Source: an uncultured Eubacteriales bacterium
Lineage (GTDB): Bacteria > Bacillota > Clostridia > Christensenellales > Aristaeellaceae
Length of the DNA stretch: 21,014 bases
Assembly: GCA_900540045.1 (NCBI GenBank)
Contig: UQEF01000045.1
Location: 1 to 21,014 of the forward strand
Direction: 5' to 3'
Positions within the stretch are counted from its first letter, which is position 1, and the number at the start of each line of letters is the position of its first letter. Positions 1-6,984 of the stretch are shown here, one piece after another. The translations under genes and the position numbers were made by a program. The notes under the pieces are model-generated. The model worked only from the letters and a program-made list of their open reading frames with translations, was not told the origin of the DNA and searched no databases.

Positions 1-15
1 CAGCATTTACAATAG

Positions 16-513
16 GCGTTTCTCCCGTCTTGGCTTCACGGTACAGGTCAAACACCCGCGCCGCTCGCGCTGATGGCCGGCGCAGGCGTGGCGCTGCTGG
101 TCTACCTGCTGGCCACCCTTCTGCCCAATGCCCTGTGCGATGTGCGGCAGGTGGAGCTCAGGGTGGACGGAAACGCCGTGATTCTTCCCGCCATGCTGGA
201 CAGCGGCAACCTTCTGCGCGATCCCTTGACGGGGCTTCCCGTGCTGGTGGTGCCGCGCAAGGCGGCAAGGCTGCTCTTCCCCGGCGTATACGATCTGGGC
301 GACCTCGCCTCCCTGCCGCTGGGCTTCCGGCTGCTCAACGTGCGCACGGCGGCAGGCTCGGCCCTGCTGCCCCTGTTCCGGCCCGACGAGTGCCGCCTGT
401 ACCTCAACGGACATCCCTCGGAGGCGCGCCTGCTGGTAGCGGTGGCCGGCCCGGAATACGGAGGCGCGCAGGCCCTGGTGCCCATGGCCGCCCTTTCGGC
501 GTCCTTTTCCTGA
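16..513 (+). CDS. spoIIGA: SpoIIGA, sigma-E processing peptidase (partial, C-terminal protease part)
   Basis: SpoIIGA is the membrane-bound aspartic protease that removes the pro-sequence of sigma-E in the mother cell after septation. What is visible is the last membrane helix (about 55-120) followed by the protease domain. The catalytic motif reads DSGN at 199-210, where the family usually has DTGN; Asp-Ser-Gly is an accepted aspartic protease variant. It is followed by a DPLTG-PV stretch typical of the family. The gene lies 41 bp upstream of sigE, its expected substrate and partner. The N-terminal membrane domain (normally about 150 residues) is missing because the window begins here. However, the frame also meets a TAG at 13-15, so either the first bases are a contig-edge error or frameshift, or the gene is truncated. 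Family identity is inferred from the motif plus the sigE linkage. Confidence 0.8.
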   Translation, partial: AFLPSWLHGTGQTPAPLALMAGAGVALLVYLLATLLPNALCDVRQVELRVDGNAVILPAMLDSGNLLRDPLTGLPVLVVPRKAARLLFPGVYDLGDLASLPLGFRLLNVRTAAGSALLPLFRPDECRLYLNGHPSEARLLVAVAGPEYGGAQALVPMAALSASFS

Positions 514-554
514 CGATCTGCGGCCCGCGCATGCGGGGTGAGGAGGCACACGGT

Positions 555-1268
555 ATGAATCAGTCACCCGAAAAGCTCCACTTGGCATTTCAGCGGCTTC
601 TGGTGCGGCTTTTTCCGCAGGAGCTGTTCTATATCGGCGGACCCGATCCCCTGCCGCCGCCCCTCACGCCCGAAGAGGAACGCGCATTGGCCCTGCGCCT
701 GAAGGAGCATGACGAGGCCGCCCGGCGCACGCTCATCGAGCACAACCTGCGGCTGGTGGTATTCATCGCCCGCCGGTTTGAGAACACCGGCATCCCGCTG
801 GAGGATCTCATCTCCATCGGCACCATTGGGCTCATCAAGGCCGTAGGCACCTTTGACGCGGAAAAAAAGATCAAGATGGCCACCTATGCCAGCCGGTGCA
901 TCGAAAACGAAATTCTGATGTTTCTGCGCAAGACCTCCAAGCTTCGTCTGGAGGTCAGTCTGGACGAACCTCTCAAAACCGACTGGGACGGCAACGAGCT
1001 GCTGCTCAGCGACGTGCTGGGGACCCGGCCGGATACGGTGTCGATCAACCTGGATCAGGAGATCGAGCGCGAGATCCTGCGCGACGCGCTGGAGCATCTG
1101 GGGGCGCGGGAAAAGCGCATCATCATGCTGCGCTTTGGCCTGGGCGGCCAGCGCGAACGCACCCAAAAGGAGGTGGCCGATCTGCTGGGCATTTCCCAGA
1201 GCTACATCTCCCGGCTGGAAAAGCGCATTCTAAACCGGCTGCATACCGAGCTCAAGCGCATCGGATGA
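555..1268 (+). CDS. sigE: RNA polymerase sporulation sigma factor sigma-E
   Basis: This is the early mother-cell sigma factor, 237 residues, close to the usual length. The first roughly 23 residues form the amphipathic pro-sequence that SpoIIGA removes; the mature part would start near the FYIGG stretch, matching the YYIGG site of Bacillus sigma-E. Region 2 is very well conserved ([31 protein letters not shown], the -10 recognition stretch [14 protein letters not shown]). Region 4 carries the helix-turn-helix ([23 protein letters not shown]). The ATG at 555 is chosen because AGGAGG at 541-546 sits 8 bases upstream. A much longer open frame runs upstream from here, but that part is a shadow of spoIIGA. 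The usual downstream neighbour sigG is absent and murG follows instead. Confidence 0.97.
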   Translation: MNQSPEKLHLAFQRLLVRLFPQELFYIGGPDPLPPPLTPEEERALALRLKEHDEAARRTLIEHNLRLVVFIARRFENTGIPLEDLISIGTIGLIKAVGTFDAEKKIKMATYASRCIENEILMFLRKTSKLRLEVSLDEPLKTDWDGNELLLSDVLGTRPDTVSINLDQEIEREILRDALEHLGAREKRIIMLRFGLGGQRERTQKEVADLLGISQSYISRLEKRILNRLHTELKRIG

Positions 1269-1298
1269 GGGGCGGACCGTGCACAAAAGTCCAAAATG

Positions 1299-1307
1299 TG
1301 GTATACT
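1299..1307 (+). promoter_or_regulatory. Extended -10 promoter of murG
   Basis: TGG followed directly by TATACT forms an extended -10 element in the 84-bp gap between sigE and murG. The -35 position 17 bases upstream (GTGCAC) is poor, which is usual for extended -10 promoters. It would give murG expression independent of the sporulation genes. The call is inference from sequence match only. Confidence 0.55.
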
Positions 1308-1352
1308 AAGCCTGCCGGTCAACCGGCCAAATCACCAGCTTAGGAGCGCGCC

Positions 1353-2438
1353 ATGAGCAAACGCATCGTACTGACGGGGGGCGGCACCGCCGGGCACGTG
1401 ACCCCGCATCTGAGCCTGATTCCGCATCTGCGCGAGGCGGGCTACGAAATCCACTATATCGGCACGGAGCACGGCATCGAGCGCCAGATGATGGCCAGGT
1501 TCCCCGACATCACCTATCACGCCGTCAAAAGCGGCAAGCTTCGCCGCTACTTCAGCGTGCAGAACTTCACCGACCCCTTCCGGGTGATCTGGGGCGCGTT
1601 TCAGAGCATCGCGCTCATGCGCCGCCTGAAGCCTGATGTGTGCTTCTCCAAGGGCGGCTTTGTGAGCGTGCCGGTGGTGTTTGGTGCGTGGCTGTGCCGC
1701 GTGCCCGCCGTATGCCATGAAAGCGATCTCACTCCCGGCCTGGCGAATCGCATCTGCGCGCGATTTGCCACCAAGGTGGCGGCGACCTTCCCCGAATGTG
1801 CCCGCGCGCTGGGTAAAAAAGGCGTACTGACGGGCACCCCGCTCCGGCCGGAGCTGTTCCGCGGCAGCCGCGCGGCGGGTCTGGCGCTGGCCGGGTTAGA
1901 CGGGCAGAAGCCCGTGCTGCTCATGACGGGCGGCAGCCTGGGCGCGCAGAGCGTCAACCGCTGCCTGCGCGAAGCCCTGCCCGAGCTGCTCACCCGCTTT
2001 GACGTACTTCACCTGTGCGGCAAGGGCAACCTGGACGAAAGCCTCATGGGAATGAAAGGCTACTGCCAGAAGGAATTCCTTTCCGATGAGATGCCCGACG
2101 CGCTGGCCGTGGCCGACGTGGTTTTGAGCCGCGCGGGCAGCAACACCCTCAGCGAGCTGCTGGCCCTGCACAAGCCCATGCTGCTGGTACCCTATCCGCT
2201 GGGAGCAAGCCGGGGCGACCAGATCGAAAACGCCAAAAGCTATGCCCGGCAGGGGCTGGCGCGCGTGTTGATGCAGGAGGACATGACCGCCCGCACGCTG
2301 ACGGACGCGCTGTTCAAGCTTCTGGATGAGCGCGGGGAGCTGCTTGCGGCGCTGGAAGCATACCCGATCAAGGACGGCACGCAGGCCGTGCTTGAGCTGA
2401 TTGAGGATGCGCGGAAAACGCATTCAAGAAGCCATTAA
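1353..2438 (+). CDS. murG: MurG, UDP-GlcNAc:lipid I N-acetylglucosaminyltransferase
   Basis: MurG transfers GlcNAc from UDP-GlcNAc to lipid I, giving lipid II on the cytoplasmic face of the membrane, the last intracellular step of peptidoglycan synthesis. The 361-residue protein has the usual length and the GT28 two-domain layout. The N-terminal glycine-rich loop GGGTAGH is at residues 9-15, the HES motif at 122-124, the second glycine loop TGGSLGAQS at 192-200, and the nucleotide-sugar signature SRAGSNTLSE at 259-268. This is followed by LLVPYP and DQIENA. AGGAG at 1342-1346 supports the ATG start. It lies between sigE and an AT-rich gene rather than in the division and cell wall cluster, so its relocation next to sporulation genes is worth noting. 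Confidence 0.97.
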   Translation: MSKRIVLTGGGTAGHVTPHLSLIPHLREAGYEIHYIGTEHGIERQMMARFPDITYHAVKSGKLRRYFSVQNFTDPFRVIWGAFQSIALMRRLKPDVCFSKGGFVSVPVVFGAWLCRVPAVCHESDLTPGLANRICARFATKVAATFPECARALGKKGVLTGTPLRPELFRGSRAAGLALAGLDGQKPVLLMTGGSLGAQSVNRCLREALPELLTRFDVLHLCGKGNLDESLMGMKGYCQKEFLSDEMPDALAVADVVLSRAGSNTLSELLALHKPMLLVPYPLGASRGDQIENAKSYARQGLARVLMQEDMTARTLTDALFKLLDERGELLAALEAYPIKDGTQAVLELIEDARKTHSRSH

Positions 2439-2461
2439 TGCCATTGCAGAGGAAGAAAGAA

Positions 2462-3466
2462 ATGCAAAAGCAACATTTGGCAGGAATATTTCTTTTTCTG
2501 ATTCTAATTCTCTTTTCCGCAGCGGCAACAGCTGATGAAACGCTTTTCTTTTGTGTAACGTCAGAAACATCAGATAGGGTCCATTTGCGCTCCGGCCCTT
2601 CATCCAAGACTGAATCCTTGGGATTGTACTTTGTAGGTACCCCAGTAATACTGTATCCACAAACGAATAAAGAGTGGTTGCAGGTAAGCATTGGCGCAGA
2701 AACTGGGTACATGTATTGCGATAATCTCACTCTTGTAAAAAACGCATATGACATGCCCGTTCAATGGAAACAAGCTTCTGTGCAACCTTCCGCATTGGAT
2801 GGATGGATCAATTTGCGCGCTTATCCTTCCAAGGAAGCACCTGTACTGGAAAAGAAACAAAAAGACGAATCGCTGCTCGTTTTAGGGGAAACCAAAAGCC
2901 ACTGGTGCTATGTGCGTGATGGGGACGTCTATGGTTATATCATGTCTGCCTATCTAGACATAGGTGATACTCCACTGAATAGCAGAATATATTGTTCCAA
3001 TATACACCAGCCGGTCAACTTCTGCGGAGACTGGCTTTTTGCGAGTGGGGTAGGCGCCTGGTCAACGCAAATACATGTGTTTCCTGATGGAAGCTTTCTA
3101 GGATATTATCATGATTGGGATGCTTCGTGGGAAGGTGACGATTCCGGCTTGCTTAGCGCGCTATATGAAAGCCTTTTTAGTGGACGTTTCTCCGTTGCAC
3201 AAAAAGTTTCGGATTGGGAATATCAAGTAAAAGTCGAATATATTCAGGATCTCAGCTGCATGGAAATGTATAGATTGGGCGATGAGATGCACATCCCTGT
3301 AACTCCATATGGGGTAACACAAAATGCGCATGTATCCATTTACCTTCCTGGGGCTCCTGAGGAGCTCCTTCCAAAGAGTTATTGTGAGCAGATGGAAAAC
3401 TATTTGGCCACTATAAATGAACAAATGGGCTTATATTGCTTTGAACATGATGCCGCATGGATATAA
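2462..3466 (+). CDS. Exported protein with two bacterial SH3-like domains, unknown function
   Basis: A 334-residue exported protein. The start at 2462 is preferred because AGAGGAAG at 2448-2455 lies 6 bases upstream; an ATG at 2438 overlaps the murG stop but has no good ribosome site. A short polar N-terminus and a hydrophobic stretch (IFLFLILILF) ending in SAAATA make a signal peptide. Two SH3b-like segments follow: roughly residues 30-90 (HLRSGPS ... GYMY) and 110-165 (INLRAYPSKEAPVL ... GYIMSAYLDI). Such domains often bind peptidoglycan or cell-wall polymers. The C-terminal half is not recognised. The gene is clearly richer in A and T than every neighbour and uses AT-ending codons, which suggests recent acquisition. 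No mobile element is seen beside it. Confidence 0.75.
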   Translation: MQKQHLAGIFLFLILILFSAAATADETLFFCVTSETSDRVHLRSGPSSKTESLGLYFVGTPVILYPQTNKEWLQVSIGAETGYMYCDNLTLVKNAYDMPVQWKQASVQPSALDGWINLRAYPSKEAPVLEKKQKDESLLVLGETKSHWCYVRDGDVYGYIMSAYLDIGDTPLNSRIYCSNIHQPVNFCGDWLFASGVGAWSTQIHVFPDGSFLGYYHDWDASWEGDDSGLLSALYESLFSGRFSVAQKVSDWEYQVKVEYIQDLSCMEMYRLGDEMHIPVTPYGVTQNAHVSIYLPGAPEELLPKSYCEQMENYLATINEQMGLYCFEHDAAWI

Positions 3467-3478
3467 TTCCCTATCTCT

Positions 3479-3514
3479 AAAAAAGGAGGTGCCTCTTTAT
3501 GGAGACACCTCCTT
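3479..3514 (-). terminator. Rho-independent terminator of the left ABC transporter cassette
   Basis: A 13-bp stem (arms 3483-3495 and 3502-3514) is followed on the - strand by six T residues (A run at 3479-3484). The one imperfect pair is U-G in - strand RNA but C-A in + strand RNA, so the hairpin is built for the - strand. It ends the transporter operon that finishes at 3556 and also insulates the convergent SH3-protein gene. Confidence 0.85.
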
Positions 3515-3555
3515 ATCATGTTTCTGCCTGCTGTTGCCTTGCAGACAAAGGGCAC

Positions 3556-4398
3556 TCAGCCCTTGACGGCGCCGGCCATCACGCCGCTGACAATGTACTT
3601 CTGGCAGGTGAGGTAGAAGATGATGATGGGCAGAATGCTGATCATAATCAGCGCCATCACCGCACCCAGGTCCACATGGCCGTAGCTGCCCTGCAGATAC
3701 TGGATGTGGATGGGGATGGTCTTGTACTTGGTGCGGTCCAGCACCAGGTAGGGCAGGAGGTAGTCGTTCCACACCCACATGATCTCCAGCACGCCCACGG
3801 AAATGAAGATGGGCTTGAGCATGGGGAACACCACCGAGAAGAACGTGCGCAGGGGTCCGCAGCCGTCGATGGCGGCGGCCTCCTCGATGGCCAGCGGCAT
3901 GCCCTTGACGAAGCCCGTGAACATGAATACCGCCAGTCCCGCGCCAAATCCCAGATAGATCACCGGGATGGTCCAGGGGGTATCCAGGTCCAGCACGTTG
4001 GCTGTCTTGGCCAGCGTGAACATGACCATCTGGAAGGGCACGATCATGGAGAACACGCACAGGTAGTACACCACGCGGGAGAACACGTCGTCCACGCGGG
4101 AAATATACCACGCGGCCATCGACGTACAGATCAGAATCAGCGCGGCCGATAGAATGGTGATGACAAAGCTGTAGGCGACGGAGTTAATGAAGGGATATTC
4201 GCCTACGGTCATGCCGTTCTGGTAGTTGGCCCAGCCCACGAAGCTCTCCGCGTTGGGCAGGGCGAAGGTGCTGGTGTTGATGGAGGCGTTGCTCTTGAAG
4301 GAGTTGAAGAGCACCACCACAATGGGCATCATGTACGCGATGCTGATGAGCACAAACAGCACGGTCAGGATGTTTTTTCCGATGCGTTCACGCCGCAT
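3556..4398 (-). CDS. Carbohydrate ABC transporter permease, MalG/UgpE type (left cassette)
   Basis: One of two membrane subunits of a CUT1-family sugar importer, 280 residues. It has the expected pattern of about six membrane helices with the first directly after the basic N-terminus (MRRERIGKN). The cytoplasmic EAA loop that docks on the ATPase is visible as EEAAAIDGCGPLRTFF...P near residues 190-215. The protein ends in the family-typical QKYIVSGVMAGAVKG, a C-terminus shared exactly with the right-cassette permease. The start codon overlaps the last base of the preceding MalF-type gene at 4398, so the two are translationally coupled. The substrate cannot be read from sequence; oligosaccharides are the usual cargo of this family. 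Confidence 0.93.
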   Translation of the reverse strand: MRRERIGKNILTVLFVLISIAYMMPIVVVLFNSFKSNASINTSTFALPNAESFVGWANYQNGMTVGEYPFINSVAYSFVITILSAALILICTSMAAWYISRVDDVFSRVVYYLCVFSMIVPFQMVMFTLAKTANVLDLDTPWTIPVIYLGFGAGLAVFMFTGFVKGMPLAIEEAAAIDGCGPLRTFFSVVFPMLKPIFISVGVLEIMWVWNDYLLPYLVLDRTKYKTIPIHIQYLQGSYGHVDLGAVMALIMISILPIIIFYLTCQKYIVSGVMAGAVKG

Positions 4399-5315
4399 TA
4401 CTGCTGCACCTCCCTGCTATGGGTGGCGCGCAGCTGGATGAGCGCGATGGCCGCCACCAGGATGAAGAACAGCACGGCCTTGGCCTGACCCATGCCGCGG
4501 GAGTTGGCGTTGAGGTAGAAGGTATTGTAGATGTTGAGCGCCAGCATCTCGGTGGATCGGATAATGGTGCCGTCCGGCTGGAAGGTGAAGGGCTGGCCGC
4601 CGGTAAGCACCAGGTTCTGGTCAAAAAGCTTGAACCCGTTGGTCAGCGTGAGGAACGTGCAGATGGTGATGGAAGGCATCACCGTGGGAATGGTGATGTT
4701 CCACAGGATATGCCATCCATTGGCCCCGTCGATCTTGGCCGCCTCAATCATGTCGTCGGACACGGATTGCAGGCCGGCGATGTAGATAATCATCATATAG
4801 CCGATCTGCTGCCAGCACAGCATGATGATCAGGCCCCAGTAGCCGTAGGTGGCATTGAGGACGATGGAGGTGTTGTACCGGGCCAGAAAGCCGTCGAAGA
4901 TCATCGACCAGATATAGCCCAGCACGATGCCGCCGATCAGATTGGGCAGGAAAAACACGCCGCGAAACAGGTTGGAGCCGCGGATGCCGCGCGTGAGGGC
5001 ATAGGCCACGGCAAAGGCCAGAATGTTGATGATGATCAGCGACGTGACCGCCACCAGCGCCGTATAGCCGAAGGCATGCATGAAGCCGGCGTCCTTCAAG
5101 GCGCGCGCATAGTTGTCCAGGCCCACCCACTTGGCGTTGCTGGTGGTGGTGAACTTGCAGAAAGACAGATAGATTCCGTGAATGAATGGATACAGAAAGC
5201 CGATGCAGAATGCCACGAACGTGGGCAGAAGGAAGATGGCGAAGCACCGCTGAATCGGACGGCGGATGAGCCGCGAGTTCACCGCCGCGTTGCTTCGTTG
5301 CTTTTTTTGTTTCAT
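4398..5315 (-). CDS. Carbohydrate ABC transporter permease, MalF/UgpA type (left cassette)
   Basis: Partner membrane subunit of the left sugar importer, 305 residues. The first helix follows a strongly basic N-terminus (MKQKKQR). The EAA loop reads EAAKIDGANGWHILWNITIP near residues 200-220. Stretches such as FFLPNLIGGIVLG and MPSITICTFLTLTNGFKLFDQN are nearly identical to the right-cassette homologue, and both proteins end in REVQQ. Compared with that homologue it carries a longer N-terminus and an insertion around the segment after VLTGGQP. It lies 94 bp downstream of the solute-binding gene, a gap that contains a stable hairpin. Confidence 0.93.
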   Translation of the reverse strand: MKQKKQRSNAAVNSRLIRRPIQRCFAIFLLPTFVAFCIGFLYPFIHGIYLSFCKFTTTSNAKWVGLDNYARALKDAGFMHAFGYTALVAVTSLIIINILAFAVAYALTRGIRGSNLFRGVFFLPNLIGGIVLGYIWSMIFDGFLARYNTSIVLNATYGYWGLIIMLCWQQIGYMMIIYIAGLQSVSDDMIEAAKIDGANGWHILWNITIPTVMPSITICTFLTLTNGFKLFDQNLVLTGGQPFTFQPDGTIIRSTEMLALNIYNTFYLNANSRGMGQAKAVLFFILVAAIALIQLRATHSREVQQ

Positions 5316-5342
5316 AGCCGCCCCTCCGCTGGTGAAATGAAA

Positions 5343-5374
5343 CCGGGGAAGCGGGGCTCATCCCGCTCCCCCGG
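5343..5374 (-). promoter_or_regulatory. Intercistronic hairpin between solute-binding protein and permease genes
   Basis: A 13-bp stem (5343-5355 with 5362-5374) with a short loop. The single imperfect pair is G-U in - strand RNA and A-C in + strand RNA, so it is favoured in the transporter mRNA. No T run follows. Such hairpins commonly stabilise the upstream message or partly terminate it, giving more binding protein than permease; this role is inference. Confidence 0.55.
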
Positions 5375-5409
5375 AGCTGGCAGCGGCGCTGCCGGAGATC
5401 AGGTTGCGA

Positions 5410-6687
5410 TTACTGGTTGGCGTACTGGGTAGCCCAGCCCTGCACGAACGCGGTAACCACGTCGTCCCAGGAGCCGCCGGCGGAATACTGGGTCATGGCA
5501 GCCACGACCGCCGCACGCCAGGTGTCCACGTTGGGGGTATAGTTGAACGCCCAGCTCACCACGTACTTGCCCTCGGCAATGTATCTGTTGGCGTCGTTGA
5601 AGAACACGTTGTCGGAAGCCTTGGCGGCCTTGAAGGGGATGGGGCCGAACTGCTCCGCCATCATGGTGGTGCCCTCGTCGGAGGTCACAACCCAGTACAG
5701 GAAGTCCAGGGTGGCCTTCTGATCGGCCTCGGAGGCCTGGCTGTTGACGGCCCAGCAGTTTTCGGTGCCGCAGGCCAGACCGGCGTCTTCCTCGCCCTCA
5801 ACGCCGATGTAGATCGGGATCATGACCAGATCGGCGGGGTCCATGCCGAACTTTTCACCCGTCAGGTTGGCATATTCCCATGTGCCGTTCTGGTAGAACA
5901 CAGCCTTGCCCTCGCCGAACTCGGCCAGCGCCTGATCGCCCGTGGCGGAAGCCAGCTGGCTGGGATCGGTAGCGCTGTTGTTGATGTAGAGGTCCCAGAT
6001 CTGCTTGAAGTTATCCAGGTAGGTGCCCTTGATGGTGGCGGGCTGAGAGGTGATGCCGTCATCGCGGAACTCGTAGTACAGGGGCATGTTGGCCAGGTGG
6101 CCGGAGAAGCGCCAGCTGGAGGAGCCGTCCATGCCGGAGGAGGTGAAGGCGTCGAAGCCCAGCTCCGCAGAACGGGCGTGGATGTCCTCGGCCACGGCCT
6201 TGAGGGTCTCAAAGTTGGTGATGTCGTCCACGGAGTAGCCGGCCTCTTCCAGCAGGGCCTTGTTGGTGATGATGCCGAAGGCCTCATAGCAGTAGCCCAC
6301 GGCCAGCGCATCGCCGTTCTCACCGTAGAGGTTGAACTCATCGGTGCTCAGCTCTTTGTAGAAGTCGGTGTCCTGCAGGGGCAGGAGGTAATCCGCCCAG
6401 GTTTCCAGACCGGCCCGGTTGCCGCACTGGAACAGCGTGGGAGCCGCGTCGCCCTTGTCCATCTCGGCCGTCAAGGTCTCGGAATAGGTGCCGGAAGCGG
6501 CGGTCACGACCGTGACAGGCACGCCGGTCTGCTCGGTGTAGGTCTTGGCCAGCGCCTGCCAGGCCGCGTCGGCTTCAGGCTTGAAGTTGAGGTAGTAGAC
6601 CTTGCCGGTCGCTTCGGCGGAAGCCGCGCCCGCAACCAGGGTCAGGCACAGCGCAAGCGCCAGAACCAGAGCCAACAGTTTCTTCAT
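5410..6687 (-). CDS. Extracellular carbohydrate-binding protein of ABC transporter (left cassette)
   Basis: A family 1 extracellular solute-binding protein, 425 residues, which captures sugar outside the membrane and delivers it to the permeases encoded next. The start MKKLLALV is preferred over an open frame that extends far upstream. It has a GGGG-containing ribosome site (AAGGGGTG) just before it and a classical signal peptide ending near AASA. The mature protein begins with YYLNFKPEADAAWQALAKTY, a typical N-terminal lobe of the family. The segment TEQTGVPVTVVTAASGTY is shared exactly with the right-cassette protein. No lipobox cysteine at the cleavage site is seen: the only cysteine in the leader (LALC) lacks a small residue before it. 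How the protein stays on a Gram-positive cell is therefore unclear. Confidence 0.93.
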   Translation of the reverse strand: MKKLLALVLALALCLTLVAGAASAEATGKVYYLNFKPEADAAWQALAKTYTEQTGVPVTVVTAASGTYSETLTAEMDKGDAAPTLFQCGNRAGLETWADYLLPLQDTDFYKELSTDEFNLYGENGDALAVGYCYEAFGIITNKALLEEAGYSVDDITNFETLKAVAEDIHARSAELGFDAFTSSGMDGSSSWRFSGHLANMPLYYEFRDDGITSQPATIKGTYLDNFKQIWDLYINNSATDPSQLASATGDQALAEFGEGKAVFYQNGTWEYANLTGEKFGMDPADLVMIPIYIGVEGEEDAGLACGTENCWAVNSQASEADQKATLDFLYWVVTSDEGTTMMAEQFGPIPFKAAKASDNVFFNDANRYIAEGKYVVSWAFNYTPNVDTWRAAVVAAMTQYSAGGSWDDVVTAFVQGWATQYANQ

Positions 6688-6756
6688 GAATGGAACACCC
6701 CTTTTCAATCTATATGCGGCACAGGCCGCTTTTGAACCCATGTGCGAGCAAAAATC

Positions 6757-6772
6757 GCGCAATCGTTTGCGC
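6757..6772. promoter_or_regulatory. LacI-type operator candidate
   Basis: A palindrome with 6-bp arms GCGCAA and TTGCGC around a CG-containing centre (GCGCAATCGTTTGCGC). A/T-rich half-sites meeting at a central CG are the hallmark of LacI-family sugar regulators. It lies about 27 bp downstream of the -10 box of the left-cassette promoter, where a bound repressor would block elongation or clearance. No LacI gene is in the window. Confidence 0.55.
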
Positions 6773-6799
6773 ATATTTTCAATCTCGTACTTTAGCCAT

Positions 6800-6828
6800 A
6801 TCATACCATTCATTGTGGATGTTGTCAA
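6800..6828 (-). promoter_or_regulatory. Sigma-A promoter of the left ABC cassette
   Basis: Reading the - strand, TTGACA (6823-6828) and TATGAT (6800-6805) are separated by exactly 17 bp. That is a consensus -35 and a one-mismatch -10. It points at the solute-binding gene starting at 6687, leaving a leader of about 105 bases that includes the LacI-type palindrome. Confidence 0.85.
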
Positions 6829-6984
6829 GTGCTTCATATTTTTTTTGTAAAAATCGTACGACACCCCATCCCGGCCTGTATGTTTTTGATGAGAACGGCG
6901 CATGCTGATGGACGAGGACCGCAGCGGCCGCTGTGCGCGTCCGCGCGAATTCCGGCGTGAACACAAACAAGGAGTGAGGGCTTT

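Noticed and set aside
30..1268. A 412-codon open frame including sigE
   Set aside because: The first 175 codons are the shadow of spoIIGA in another frame; only the part from 555 has a ribosome site and family homology.
5404..6735. A long + strand frame (443 codons) opposite the left solute-binding gene
   Set aside because: It is antisense to a well-supported gene, has a repetitive Gly/Val/His composition typical of the shadow of GC-rich codons, and no ribosome site.
6921..6950. GC palindromes (CAGCGGCCGCTG, GCGCG-TC-CGCGC) before the right cassette as possible operators
   Set aside because: The first also occurs near 20873 in unrelated context and neither resembles a known operator class; high GC makes such palindromes likely by chance.
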